Assembly (NCBI GenBank): GCA_018711625.1 | Contig: DVID01000020.1 | Span: forward strand, 28,384-92,383 | DNA: 64,000 nucleotides | Source: Candidatus Limicola stercorigallinarum | GTDB lineage: Bacteria > Actinomycetota > Coriobacteriia > Coriobacteriales > Coriobacteriaceae | Reading direction: 5' to 3' | In this document: positions 33,502 through 42,264 of the stretch, piece by piece | Layout of the letters: every line of letters begins with the position of its first letter | Numbering within the stretch: position 1 is the stretch's first letter | Made by a program: the position numbers and the translations under genes | The notes under the pieces: model-generated | Told to the model about the DNA's origin: nothing | Seen by the model: only the letters and a program-made list of their open reading frames with translations | The model's database searches: none

Positions 33502-35718
33502 CTACACCGCGTGGCGTATGCGCACCGCGTCGCGCACAATGCCTTTGCTCATGAGATAGGTCACGGCAAAGTAACCGCCGTACGCCACGACAAAGATGAG
33601 CGCAGTAAACGCCACGGTGCCGGCGATATCAAAGCCGCCAAAGAGCTCCACCAAGCGAGTGATCACGTTGAGCGCCACCATCGAGTGGGCGATGCCCATC
33701 GCCAGCGGGAAGAGGAAGAAAATGGTCTGCTGTACCAGCGCTGAATGGCAGATGGTGCGCGTGGGGCAACCCAGCTCGGAAAGAATGCGGCTCGAGGGTG
33801 AAGCGTCGGCCACGCTTGAGAGCTGCTGGATGGTAAGAATCGCCGCGCATGCTAGCACCAGCACAAAGCCGATGTAGATGGCCAGATAGGAGATGAGGCC
33901 ATTCATGGAGTCCACGCTCTCATAGGTGTTGGTGCGCGTGGCCTCAACGCCCCAGCCAGCCACGATGGCACCCGTGCTATCCGTCACATCGCCATATGTG
34001 CGGTGGGCCGACATATACGCGTCGCCCTCCTCAACGCTCACATCATCGGCGTAGTTGACCAGCAGATAACCGTAGTAGAGCGGCAGATTTGCCTCATCAA
34101 CCAGGGCATCGGGCACCACGATCGTACCGGCATTCATGCCCATCATGGCATTTTGGAACACGCTGGCGTCCACGTTTACGGCATTAGAAACCGGATGCAG
34201 GGTATGCCCACCAAAATCAATGGCAACGCCCTCGCGCATCACCGCATCGTAAATGTCCAAAATCGAGCCACCCATGTCCGAAAGCAGCACATAGCCATCC
34301 GAACCCAGCTTGACCTCATCCATGCCACGAAAGCGCAGATAGGCGTTGTAGTCGCTTTCCTTCATAACCATAAGGCCCTGCGACGTGGGGTCGGCAGTTT
34401 CCGCCCCCTGGGGCAGCGGTTTATTCACTGCCTGGCACAGATCGGTCAACGTCACGAGCGGCCTCTCCGCACCGCGCGGCATGGAATCATAGGCATTTAC
34501 CTGCAGATAATCGTCTGAAACGACACTGGGGTCAAAGGGCTCGCCAGCATGCTCGCCCTCCTGGATGGTGTCGGCATGACCCGCCGCGATCATATCCACA
34601 GGGGCAGTTGCTGCGGCGTACACCACGCCACTCTCCACGCCATCCTCTGCATCCCACTGTGCCTGGTTGGCATTGAGCTCGTCGATGTTTGCCGGGCTAA
34701 AGTACACCAAACAGCGCGTGTAATCCACCGGCGTGCCGCGCTCCACGCTTTCGTTCATCACGCTCGCCAACGACATGCCCGTGGTAACCGAGGTGATGGC
34801 CAAAAAGAGGATCATCGCAATCATTGCCATGGAGAAACTCACCGTGTTCACCTTGGCCGAAAGCTGGCGCAGCGTAACCATGTTGAGGCCGCGCCAATAG
34901 ATGCCGCGCGTCGCCTGGAACGCCTTGAGCAAAAAGCCCGAGAGTCCGAAGAAGAACAGGATCGTGCCCACCACAACCGTGATGGTGGTGATGAGGAAGT
35001 TGGTCATGCCTTCGGGCGAACCATCGTAAGGCATGCCATCGCGGAGCAGCCGCACATAGGCGATGATGATCGCCACAAGGCCCACCACAAACACCACGGC
35101 GGCAAGCCAGGGATTGCGCGTTTTGATGGTCTCGTTTTTGCGGCTCGCGCTCATAAGGTCGATGATCTTTGCCTTGGCAACCACGCGCAGATTAAAAACA
35201 AGCGTCACCAAAAAGATGGCAACAAGGCAGCCCACGGTGATTACAAACGCGCCCAGCGAAAAGAAAAAGTGGAAGTTGGAAATCTGCGTTTTGAAGAGCG
35301 ACGCCGTAAAGAAGACCATGAGCTGTGACAATGCCAGGCCGAGCACGATGCCCAACACGAGCGCCACCAGCGAAACAAACAGTGTCTCGAGCGCCATAAT
35401 CAGCGCAACTTGTCCGCGGCCCATGCCGAGCACCTGGTAAAGACCAAATTCCTTCTTACGACGCTTCATGATGAAGTTGTTGGCGTAGACCATAAGAAAG
35501 CCCATCACAAAGGCCAAAAACACCGTCAGGCCCGAGATGATGCCGCCCAGGGTCTCGCCCATGCCGGCATTTTGCTCGGTGACTCCGGCAATGTCCACCT
35601 GCATGGAAATAGTGTTGAATGCATAGAACACGGTGACGGCAAGCGTGAGCGTAAGCAGGTAAACCAGGTAGTCCTTACCTGCGCGGCGCACGTTGCCCAG
35701 CGCAATTTTACAGAGCAT
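33502..35718 (-). CDS. BceB/FtsX-type ABC transporter permease
   Basis: This 738-aa permease has about ten membrane helices in the 4+large loop+4/6 layout of BceB: helices at residues ~13-35 and ~60-80 and further ones to ~320, an external domain of roughly 250 residues (from about 345 to 610), then three terminal helices. These permeases sense and remove peptide antibiotics such as bacitracin or lantibiotics. GAAGG precedes the ATG at 35718, which lies inside the end of the ATPase gene (11-base overlap); a GTG at 35730 is less likely. No bceRS-type kinase is adjacent. Confidence 0.85.
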   Translation of the reverse strand: MLCKIALGNVRRAGKDYLVYLLTLTLAVTVFYAFNTISMQVDIAGVTEQNAGMGETLGGIISGLTVFLAFVMGFLMVYANNFIMKRRKKEFGLYQVLGMGRGQVALIMALETLFVSLVALVLGIVLGLALSQLMVFFTASLFKTQISNFHFFFSLGAFVITVGCLVAIFLVTLVFNLRVVAKAKIIDLMSASRKNETIKTRNPWLAAVVFVVGLVAIIIAYVRLLRDGMPYDGSPEGMTNFLITTITVVVGTILFFFGLSGFLLKAFQATRGIYWRGLNMVTLRQLSAKVNTVSFSMAMIAMILFLAITSVTTGMSLASVMNESVERGTPVDYTRCLVYFSPANIDELNANQAQWDAEDGVESGVVYAAATAPVDMIAAGHADTIQEGEHAGEPFDPSVVSDDYLQVNAYDSMPRGAERPLVTLTDLCQAVNKPLPQGAETADPTSQGLMVMKESDYNAYLRFRGMDEVKLGSDGYVLLSDMGGSILDIYDAVMREGVAIDFGGHTLHPVSNAVNVDASVFQNAMMGMNAGTIVVPDALVDEANLPLYYGYLLVNYADDVSVEEGDAYMSAHRTYGDVTDSTGAIVAGWGVEATRTNTYESVDSMNGLISYLAIYIGFVLVLACAAILTIQQLSSVADASPSSRILSELGCPTRTICHSALVQQTIFFLFPLAMGIAHSMVALNVITRLVELFGGFDIAGTVAFTALIFVVAYGGYFAVTYLMSKGIVRDAVRIRHAV

Positions 35719-36598
35719 CGGAGCCTTCACCGCCCATCATCGCCACAACTTCCATGATGCGCTCGAAAAACTCCTGGCGCGTCGAGGAGCCGCGACGAAG
35801 CTCGGTAAAGATGCGGCCATCGCGGATGAAGAGCACACGATGGGTGTAGCTGGCAGCAAAGCTGTCGTGCGTCACCATGAGCACCGTTGCCTTGTAGGTG
35901 GTATTCATGGCCTCAAAACTCTCAAGCAAAAGGCGCGCGTTCTTAGAGTCGAGGGCGCCCGTGGGCTCGTCCGCCATGATGATGGCGGGGTCGGTCACGA
36001 GGGCGCGGGCCGCGGCAACGCGCTGCTGCTGTCCGCCCGACATCTGGTAGGGATACTTGTCGAGTACCTGCGCAATACCCAGGCGCCCGGCAACCTCTTC
36101 CACGCGACGCACCACATCTTTTGCCGGCACGCGGCCAATGGTGAGCGGCAACGCAATGTTCTCGCGCGCCGTCAAGGTGTCGAGCAGGTTGGAATCCTGA
36201 AAAATGAAGCCCAGCTGCTCGCGGCGAAAGCGCGTGAGCTTGGCCGGCTTCAGGCGCGTAACATCGGCACCGTTTATCTCCACGGTGCCGCTTGTGACGC
36301 TGTCGATGGTGGAGACGCAATTGAGCAGCGTCGACTTACCCGAGCCCGAAGCACCCATAATGCCCACGAAGTCACCTTTACGCACGGTAAAAGACACGTC
36401 GGTGAGAGCGCGGGTGAGACTGCCACGAGCACCGTAGACCTTCTCGATATGCTGCACGTCAAGAACCGTGGGCTGCTGCGACTCCGAAGAAAATGCTGCG
36501 GAGGAGGCGTCCTGCGCACGGGCTTGCGCGATGGCGCTCGGCGCAGCCACGCGCATGTGCACGCCCGCCTTTGGTGCTGTCATATGCTCGTTTGCCAT
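35708..36598 (-). CDS. BceA-type ABC transporter ATPase
   Basis: This 296-aa ATPase has Walker [11 protein letters not shown]-loop FIFQDSNLL, signature [15 protein letters not shown], Walker [13 protein letters not shown] and H-loop VTHD. It is of the MacB/LolD/BceA class that drives FtsX-type permeases. It carries an N-terminal extension of about 45 residues before the domain, Ala/Ser-rich and probably flexible. AAAGGA precedes the ATG at 36598. It overlaps the permease gene and follows a small membrane-protein gene by 43 bases. Confidence 0.93.
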   Translation of the reverse strand: MANEHMTAPKAGVHMRVAAPSAIAQARAQDASSAAFSSESQQPTVLDVQHIEKVYGARGSLTRALTDVSFTVRKGDFVGIMGASGSGKSTLLNCVSTIDSVTSGTVEINGADVTRLKPAKLTRFRREQLGFIFQDSNLLDTLTARENIALPLTIGRVPAKDVVRRVEEVAGRLGIAQVLDKYPYQMSGGQQQRVAAARALVTDPAIIMADEPTGALDSKNARLLLESFEAMNTTYKATVLMVTHDSFAASYTHRVLFIRDGRIFTELRRGSSTRQEFFERIMEVVAMMGGEGSDAL

Positions 36599-36641
36599 GG
36601 TTATATCCTTTCGTCAGGTTCTCCTGAAGGGGTAGGTCTGT

Positions 36642-36863
36642 TTAGCGGGTCGTGTTCCACAAAAGCCAAATCATACCGAGCGCAAGCGCGGCCATAATCA
36701 CAATCCACACGACCATCTCCACCACAGACATCCCTGCCCGAACCACCGGATTGCGGTGCTCGGACATGGCGTTCTCGCGAGCATACGGGTTCGTGTAGGG
36801 ACTTGTGCTGGGGGACTCCAGCTTGCATTCACGCGTTGGCGCAGTTGTATTCATGGTTTTCAT
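36642..36863 (-). CDS. 73-residue membrane protein at the head of the BceAB-like operon
   Basis: The first half is polar with many Thr/Ser/Pro (TAPTRECKLESPSTSPYTN), and the second half has one membrane helix (VVEMVVWIVIMAALALGMIW, about residues 48-69). GGAGG lies 8 bases before the ATG at 36863. It is 43 bases upstream of the ATPase gene. I do not know a family; its size and position resemble the 44-residue protein at the other end of the operon. It may be a small regulatory subunit of the transporter. Confidence 0.65.
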   Translation of the reverse strand: MKTMNTTAPTRECKLESPSTSPYTNPYARENAMSEHRNPVVRAGMSVVEMVVWIVIMAALALGMIWLLWNTTR

Positions 36864-37061
36864 GATCAACACCTCCGTATCCTATAGTGGCAGGCGGCCT
36901 TCCCCGCTACCATCGATTTGGCTTACAGATGGCTTTCGGTTTTGTAAGGTTGGCAATGCGCGGCGATCAAACCGGAAGCGCAGGCGTGCTTTCTAGGCTT
37001 GCAGGACCGCCGCACACATGGCTGGAGCGAACACGCCCCAGCGCAGAGAAGGGAGCTTTTG

Positions 37062-38156
37062 GTGAAAACGGTTCGCGTGGCAGCAGGTGTTATCTGCGCA
37101 AGCGACGGAACAGACAACGTTTTGGCCGTCCAACGCGGGTATGGCGCCATGCAGGGCCTCTGGGAATTTCCGGGCGGCAAAGTTGAGCGAGGCGAGACCG
37201 CAGCCGAAGCATGCCGCCGCGAGCTCATGGAAGAGCTGCAGGTGCGTGTAAGTGACCTGCACGACTTCTATACCGTAGAATACGACTACCCCGATTTTCA
37301 CCTCTCCATGGACTGCTTTTTCTGCCACATTGAGGAGGGCGAGCCCGTGCCCTCTGATAAGCAGCAAGAGCTCCGCTGGGTATCGAGGCGCTCGCTCGCC
37401 ACGCTTACCTGGATGCCTGCAGATAAGGGGCTCATCGAGGTGCTTGCAAAAAGCCACGAGGAGCCGAGGGCAAAAGGGGAAGCTGAAGGCTCGGGCGCAG
37501 ATGGTGCTTCTGCCGATGCAAGCGATGGTGCTGGGGCCGCCAGCGCTGACGCGGGCGCCTCTGACGCCGCCAGTGCAAACCAATCCTCCAAACGCTCCAA
37601 ACGGACACGACGCACGCGCAAAGGCGCCAAAAAGCACGTCGACCTGCTAGATGGCGTTGACACCTCACAGCTCACCGCCGCCGAGACCTCACTGGTAAGG
37701 CGCCGCGCGGCCGTGCGGAAGTCGATGGTGGGCAATAAACGCAAAGACACCAAGCCCGAGCTACTCGTACGCCAACGCCTACGCGCCGTAGGCCTCACTG
37801 GGTACCGCCTGCAATGGAAGCAGGTTCCTGGCTGCCCCGACATCGCTTTTCCTGGGCGCAAGATTGCCATCTTTGTTAACGGCTGCTTTTGGCATCGCTG
37901 TCCCAACTGCCATCCCCGCACGCCAAAGACCAACACGGCATTTTGGGAGGCAAAGTTTAAGCGCAACGTTGAACGTGATGCGGCAGCCATCCGCGAACTC
38001 ACTGCGATGGGCTGGACACCCATCACCATTTGGGAGTGCGAGCTCAAGCGCGATGCCATCGATGCCACCATGGAGCGCGTAATTGAGGTGGTACGTGCCT
38101 CCGAGGTGCACACTGCTCGCAGGACGCACTCGACTCAACCCGATGCCGAGGCATAG
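37062..38156 (+). CDS. Nudix hydrolase fused to a Vsr-type mismatch endonuclease
   Basis: This 364-aa protein has two recognisable domains. Residues 1-130 are a MutT-like Nudix hydrolase with the box from about 39 to 61 (GKVERGETAAEACRRELMEEL, the final glycine replaced by Gln). About 134-191 is an Ala/Ser/Asp/Gly-rich linker ending in basic residues (SKRSKRTRRTRKGAKK). About 215-345 is a Vsr fold: MVGNKRKDTKPELLVRQRL, GCPDIAFP with the catalytic-type aspartate (D260), VNGCFWHRCPNCHPR and ERDAAAIRELTAMGWT-IWECEL. Vsr nicks at T:G mismatches; MutT cleans 8-oxo-dGTP. GTG at 37062 follows AAGGGAG. No Dcm-type methylase is near. No frameshift marks the join. Confidence 0.85.
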   Translation: MKTVRVAAGVICASDGTDNVLAVQRGYGAMQGLWEFPGGKVERGETAAEACRRELMEELQVRVSDLHDFYTVEYDYPDFHLSMDCFFCHIEEGEPVPSDKQQELRWVSRRSLATLTWMPADKGLIEVLAKSHEEPRAKGEAEGSGADGASADASDGAGAASADAGASDAASANQSSKRSKRTRRTRKGAKKHVDLLDGVDTSQLTAAETSLVRRRAAVRKSMVGNKRKDTKPELLVRQRLRAVGLTGYRLQWKQVPGCPDIAFPGRKIAIFVNGCFWHRCPNCHPRTPKTNTAFWEAKFKRNVERDAAAIRELTAMGWTPITIWECELKRDAIDATMERVIEVVRASEVHTARRTHSTQPDAEA

Positions 38157-38879
38157 CGCACGCCCTCCCGTGGTGCCCCATAAAGGGCAACGCGCTCAAC
38201 GCCGGCAAAGGATCCGTGTTCAACCGTCGCGCTTCCCGTCCGTGCCCAATGTCTGCATAAAGCCATCACGAAGCGGCCATCCCGCCGCCACAAAACGCCC
38301 TCGCCCGTGCGCGCCCCTTATGCTCACACGCCCGTAAAATCGCCATGTGACCTGCGGGCTCACGAATGCTTCATGATGCCGTAAGAAAGTCTTTAGGTAA
38401 GCATCGGCATGGAAAATAAATACCGGGACATAATGAGGTCAGCGCAGGAGAAGCAGCACTCCTCGCGCGTATGGTACAGGTGGAGAGCGAGGAGGCCTCG
38501 CATGGTTTCTTCCCGAAATGCAGCAAGCACAGCTCGTGCCGTGCACTCATCCTCACATGCGATGCGACTATCCTTCCCCCCGACACAAAGATATCGCCTC
38601 CTCGGCTCCTCCACCACTCGGCTCACCGCAGACGCCGCGCCCGCGCCGCGCTCCATGAACCAGAGGACCAATCTTTTGCGCTCATGGAATACGCTCTCCG
38701 CGTTGCTCTGCGCACAGCCACGTGAGCATGCGGCGGCGTTTTAGCAAGGCGCTGTCACAGGCGTTGCACGCATAGCACCCGATACCTCCCCCGGTGCACA
38801 CGATGCAACGCAGCCAGCGGCCTTGTCCTGGGGTCTTTTCTCCCCTTCCGCCCCAGACGCCGCCCCTTTAGGCGACTCG

Positions 38880-38916
38880 CAGAAAACCCGGCTCCTTGCG
38901 GACGCCGGGTTTTCTG
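38880..38916. terminator. Convergent terminator between Nudix-Vsr and htpG
   Basis: CAGAAAACCCGGC pairs exactly with GCCGGGTTTTCTG (13 bp, 11-base loop). On the plus strand CTTTCTGTTTGTTG follows. A-rich and T-rich arms make it usable in both directions. Confidence 0.8.
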
Positions 38917-38942
38917 CTTTCTGTTTGTTGTCACCCTTGGGC

Positions 38943-38981
38943 GCCTGCCGTCGGTACCGCCAGTGGCACCCAACGGCAGGC
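38943..38981 (-). terminator. Hairpin directly after htpG
   Basis: GCCTGCCGT/ACGGCAGGC (9 bp, 21-base loop) lies 15 bases after the htpG stop, upstream of the larger terminator. No U-run follows. Confidence 0.45.
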
Positions 38982-38996
38982 TCCCGAGCGTAAGCG

Positions 38997-41021
38997 CTAC
39001 ATCAGCTCGCACACACTCGCGGCAAACGCAACCGGATCTTCGGGCAAGATACCCTCCACCAGCAGCGCCTGATCGTACAGCAGGCCCGCATAGAGCTTGA
39101 TCTTGTCGGTCGCGCCTTCCTCGTGCGCATGCACGAGTTTCTCGAACACCGGGTGCTTGGCGTTGAGCTCAAGCACGCGCTGCGCCTTCGGCACGCCGGG
39201 CAAATCGCCATCCGGACCCTGCTTGAGCACCTTTTCCATCTCAAGCGAGAGCGCGCCCTCGGTAGTGATGCACGCCGGCGCGTCGGTCAAGCGCGACGAC
39301 ACCGCCACCTTCTCGACCTTGTCGCCGAGCGCCTCCTTCATGGCCGCAAACAGATCTTCGTGCTCGCGCGTGGCCTCCTCGGCATCCTTCTTCTCATCCT
39401 CCGAAGCCAGGTCAAGGTCGCCCGCGGCAACGTTTTTAAACTCGAGCGTACGATCTTCGCGTTCGGGCTCGGCGCCATCTGCCTGAGCTTTCTCAGCCGC
39501 CTCGCGAGCGGCATCGTCCTCGTACACCTTGGGCAGGTCATGCGCCAGATAGGTGCGCATCGACTGGATGGTGAACTCGTCAACATCCTGCGTAAGCAGC
39601 AGCACGTCGTACCCGCGGCTCAGCACACCCGTTACCACCGGCATCTTGGCAATGCGCTCACGCGAGTCGCCCGCTGCGTAGTAGATGGCCTTCTGCCCCT
39701 CAGGCATAGCCGCAGCATATTCAGCGAGCGTGACCATCTTCTGCTCCTTGGCGCTCCAGAACAGCAAGAGGTCTGCCAGATCAGAAGCCTTGGCACCGTA
39801 GCTTGCGTAGATACCGTACTTAAGCCCGCGGCCAAAGTTCTCAAAGAACTTCTCATATGCCTCGCGGTCGTTATCGCGCATATCCTCAAGCTCAGCCGTG
39901 ATCTTTTTCTCTACACGGCGGGCAATGGCGCGCAGCTGGCGGTCGTGCTGCAGCGTCTCACGCGAGATGTTGAGCGAGATGTCGGCGGAGTCTACCACGC
40001 CACGCACGAAGTTGTAGTAGTCGGGCAGGAGGTCGGCGCACTTCTCCATGATCATGACGTTGGAGCTGTAGAGCGCGAGGCCCTTTTCGTAGTTCTTGCT
40101 GTAGAGGTCAAAGGGGGCGCGGCCAGGAATGAACAAAAGCGCGTCGTATTCCAGCGTGCCTTCAGCGTGGAACGAGATGCTGCGCTGCGGATTCTCGAAA
40201 TCGTGGAAGGTGCTCTTGTAGAACTCGTTGTAGTCCTCCTGGCTCACGTCGGAGGCGTGCTTTTTCCAGATGGGCGTCATGGAGTTGATGGTCTCGAGCT
40301 CCTGGTAGCTCTCGTATTCCGGCTTGTAATCGTCGCCGGCGTCGGCGGGGCGCTCCTTCTCGCGGCTCTTGGTGACCATCATCTGAATGGGATAGCGCAC
40401 ATAGTTGCTATAGCGATGCACGAGGTCTTTGAGCGCCCACTCAGAGAGATAGCGGTCGTAGTTCTCGCCCTCCTCGCCGTCGCGACCGGACTCGTTGTCG
40501 CGCAGGGTAAGGATGATGTCGGTGCCGTGGTGGCCGCGCTCCCCCGCCGTGATGGTGTAACCCTCAAGGCCGTCGCTCTCCCACACATGCGCTTCGTCCT
40601 CGCCATAGGCGCGGCTCACCACGCGAACATGCTTGGCTACCATAAACGCCGAATAGAAACCCACGCCAAACTGGCCAATGATATCGATGGCGTCACCCTG
40701 GCTTTCGGCGTTGGCCTCCTTGAACTCCTCGCTGCCCGAATGCGCAATGGTGCCCAGATTGCGCTCAAGCTCTTCCTCGGTCATGCCAATGCCGTTATCG
40801 GAGATGGTAATGGTACGAGCATCGCGGTCGAAGGCCAAGCGAATGGCAAGGTCGCCCTCCTCCAGCTGAACGCTGTCGTCGGACAAGCTCTTGAAGTTGA
40901 GCTTGTCAACGGCGTCGGAGGCGTTGGAAATGAGCTCGCGCAGGAAGATCTCTTTGTTGGTGTAAATCGAATTGATCATGAGGTCGAGCAGCTTTTTGCT
41001 CTCGGTTTTGAATTGACGCAT
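38997..41021 (-). CDS. htpG: Molecular chaperone HtpG (Hsp90)
   Basis: This 674-aa chaperone has the GHKL ATP-binding domain at the N-terminus (SNASDAVDKL, SDNGIGMTEEEL, GQFGVGFYSAF), the middle domain with the FIPGRAPFDL segment and NISRETLQHDR (the arginine that contacts ATP), and a C-terminal dimerisation domain. It helps fold client proteins in the cytoplasm under stress. A lid-region insertion of acidic residues (EPEREDRTLE) is ordinary. AAAGGA lies about 10 bases before the ATG at 41021; an ATG at 41027 is possible. No CIRCE or HAIR operator is evident upstream. Confidence 0.97.
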   Translation of the reverse strand: MRQFKTESKKLLDLMINSIYTNKEIFLRELISNASDAVDKLNFKSLSDDSVQLEEGDLAIRLAFDRDARTITISDNGIGMTEEELERNLGTIAHSGSEEFKEANAESQGDAIDIIGQFGVGFYSAFMVAKHVRVVSRAYGEDEAHVWESDGLEGYTITAGERGHHGTDIILTLRDNESGRDGEEGENYDRYLSEWALKDLVHRYSNYVRYPIQMMVTKSREKERPADAGDDYKPEYESYQELETINSMTPIWKKHASDVSQEDYNEFYKSTFHDFENPQRSISFHAEGTLEYDALLFIPGRAPFDLYSKNYEKGLALYSSNVMIMEKCADLLPDYYNFVRGVVDSADISLNISRETLQHDRQLRAIARRVEKKITAELEDMRDNDREAYEKFFENFGRGLKYGIYASYGAKASDLADLLLFWSAKEQKMVTLAEYAAAMPEGQKAIYYAAGDSRERIAKMPVVTGVLSRGYDVLLLTQDVDEFTIQSMRTYLAHDLPKVYEDDAAREAAEKAQADGAEPEREDRTLEFKNVAAGDLDLASEDEKKDAEEATREHEDLFAAMKEALGDKVEKVAVSSRLTDAPACITTEGALSLEMEKVLKQGPDGDLPGVPKAQRVLELNAKHPVFEKLVHAHEEGATDKIKLYAGLLYDQALLVEGILPEDPVAFAASVCELM

Positions 41022-41481
41022 AATCATTCGTCCTTTCGCCATCATAAAGGACGGGGCCACGCCCCGTCCTTTATTGCCGGGCACACCGCCCCATTCGGGA
41101 CAACGGAGCCCTTCGTCAAGTCAATCGTATGATACATACCCATTATGACACTCATAAAACTTGAGCGAGAAAGACTTAGATTATTCTTCACGGCCAGCCT
41201 TATGCCCTTTCGCACAGAAAGACTCTGCTGCGACCAGCATGACCGTCGCATTTTTTTCGTAACTGTGGTCAAAAAGGTCGCCGAGTGTGTACTTTGGAGA
41301 CGTCCCGAAACTCCCAGATGCGTCCCACCGAGCCCAAACAGAGCCCCGGGCGGCGTGTCGGGGCTCCAAATGGGCTCCACTGCGCCCAACGAGGCTTTGC
41401 ATGGAGCATGGAAGTACACACTCGGCGACCTTTTTGACCATTACTCCTGAAAATTACCGCGCAGGCAGACGGTAGGGGCGG
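41022..41481. other. Intergenic region upstream of htpG
   Basis: This 460-base region includes an AT-rich promoter part (41100-41250) and the 175-bp element at 41266-41440. A short stem GCGAC/GTCGC followed by T7 (41230-41257) could end plus-strand transcription. I see no gene. Confidence 0.5.
41266..41440. repeat. 175-bp element with a perfect 29-bp inverted repeat and nested hairpins
   Basis: TGGTCAAAAAGGTCGCCGAG begins the left arm (41266-41294), which pairs exactly with 41412-41440. Inside, GAGCCC/GGGCTC encloses AGCCCC/GGGGCT (about 41330-41377), a second stacked stem. A5 and T5 near the tips make both ends terminator-like. It lies 42 bases beyond the stop of the GNAT gene (41482, minus) and may terminate it. 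Confidence 0.75.
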
Positions 41482-41973
41482 CTAGAGCGCACGAGCCATC
41501 CAGACATGCGGTTGCCCCTCGTCTTCGTAGTCAACGGGAGCAATGGCCTCAAAGCCCTCGTGAGCATAAAGCGCCTGCACATATTCTTGGGCATGCAGCT
41601 TCATCACGCGAGCACCAGCTGCGCGAGCAGCATCAAGCGCGGCACAGGTGAGAGCAGCAGCTATGCCCTGGCGTCGATATGCCGCAAGCACCGCCACGCG
41701 GCCAAGCAAAAATACCTGATCAGGAGCAATACCCTCTTCGAAATGGGATGCCGGCGCATGCGGAGCGCCAGGTGCGAGCGTATGCTCCAACGGCTCAGGA
41801 AATACGCGAGCACATCCCACGAGCACATCGTCCAAATAGGCAGTTAGGTGTATGCAGGCGGGGTCGTCATCCAGCGGCTCAAACTCATTTTCGTATCCCT
41901 GCTCGTCCATAAACACAGCACGGCGCACCGCAAAGGCATCGTCGCGCAGGCCCGTCTTGATTGTTACCGCCAT
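41482..41973 (-). CDS. GNAT-family N-acetyltransferase (ElaA-like)
   Basis: This 163-aa protein has the GNAT fold: FAVRRAVFMDEQGYENEFEPLDDDP resembles the ElaA/YjcF group, and VFLLGRVAVLAAYRRQGIAAAL is motif A with the acetyl-CoA-binding Q/R-x-x-G-x-A. The C-terminus (LHAQEYVQALYAHEGFEAI) is motif B. The substrate is unknown. TAGGAGG lies 6 bases before the ATG at 41973; an upstream in-frame start lacks a site. Confidence 0.88.
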   Translation of the reverse strand: MAVTIKTGLRDDAFAVRRAVFMDEQGYENEFEPLDDDPACIHLTAYLDDVLVGCARVFPEPLEHTLAPGAPHAPASHFEEGIAPDQVFLLGRVAVLAAYRRQGIAAALTCAALDAARAAGARVMKLHAQEYVQALYAHEGFEAIAPVDYEDEGQPHVWMARAL

Positions 41974-42210
41974 GTGTCCTCCTACCATTCTGAGCTCTGC
42001 ATGTATGCGCACCAGCCCACATGCACCAGCATTGTATCGAAGGTCAGGGGGCTCTCACGGCACATGACAAAAGAGCAGGGACACCAAGCACGCCCACGCA
42101 AGCAAACGACCACGGGCCCCAGGTGACCAGCCCCAGGCGAGCAGCTTGCAACGCAGCAACGAGCGGACATGAAACCACGCGCCCCGAGTGCGAGGGACCT
42201 TACAACAAAC

Positions 42211-42234
42211 GGAGGCGGGCCGAGACCCGCCTCC
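42211..42234 (-). terminator. Terminator after the transketolase operon
   Basis: GGAGGCGGG/CCCGCCTCC forms a 9-bp stem with a 6-base loop 30 bases beyond the stop at 42265. On the minus strand it is followed by GTTTGTTGT, a partial U-run. Confidence 0.75.
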
Positions 42235-42264
42235 GGATGGGAACTATAAGGTTGTCGCCAGCGA

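Larger units (their letters stand above)
38157..38996. other. Long intergenic region with weak coding signals
   Basis: This 840-base gap lies between the convergent Nudix-Vsr and htpG genes. Its right end has two hairpins (listed separately). Frames of 70-110 codons exist on both strands near 38370-38740, including a minus-strand one with several cysteines (ECCFSCADL), but none has a ribosome site or a familiar sequence. I regard them as chance or remnants. Confidence 0.5.

Noticed and set aside
38393..38671. 92-codon minus-strand frame with cysteine-rich end in the Nudix-Vsr/htpG gap
   Set aside because: No ribosome site, no family resemblance, and overlapping frames of similar length on the other strand.
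41022..41160. CIRCE or HAIR heat-shock operator upstream of htpG
   Set aside because: Fragments such as CTCAAG and CTTGAC occur, but not in the required inverted arrangement and spacing.
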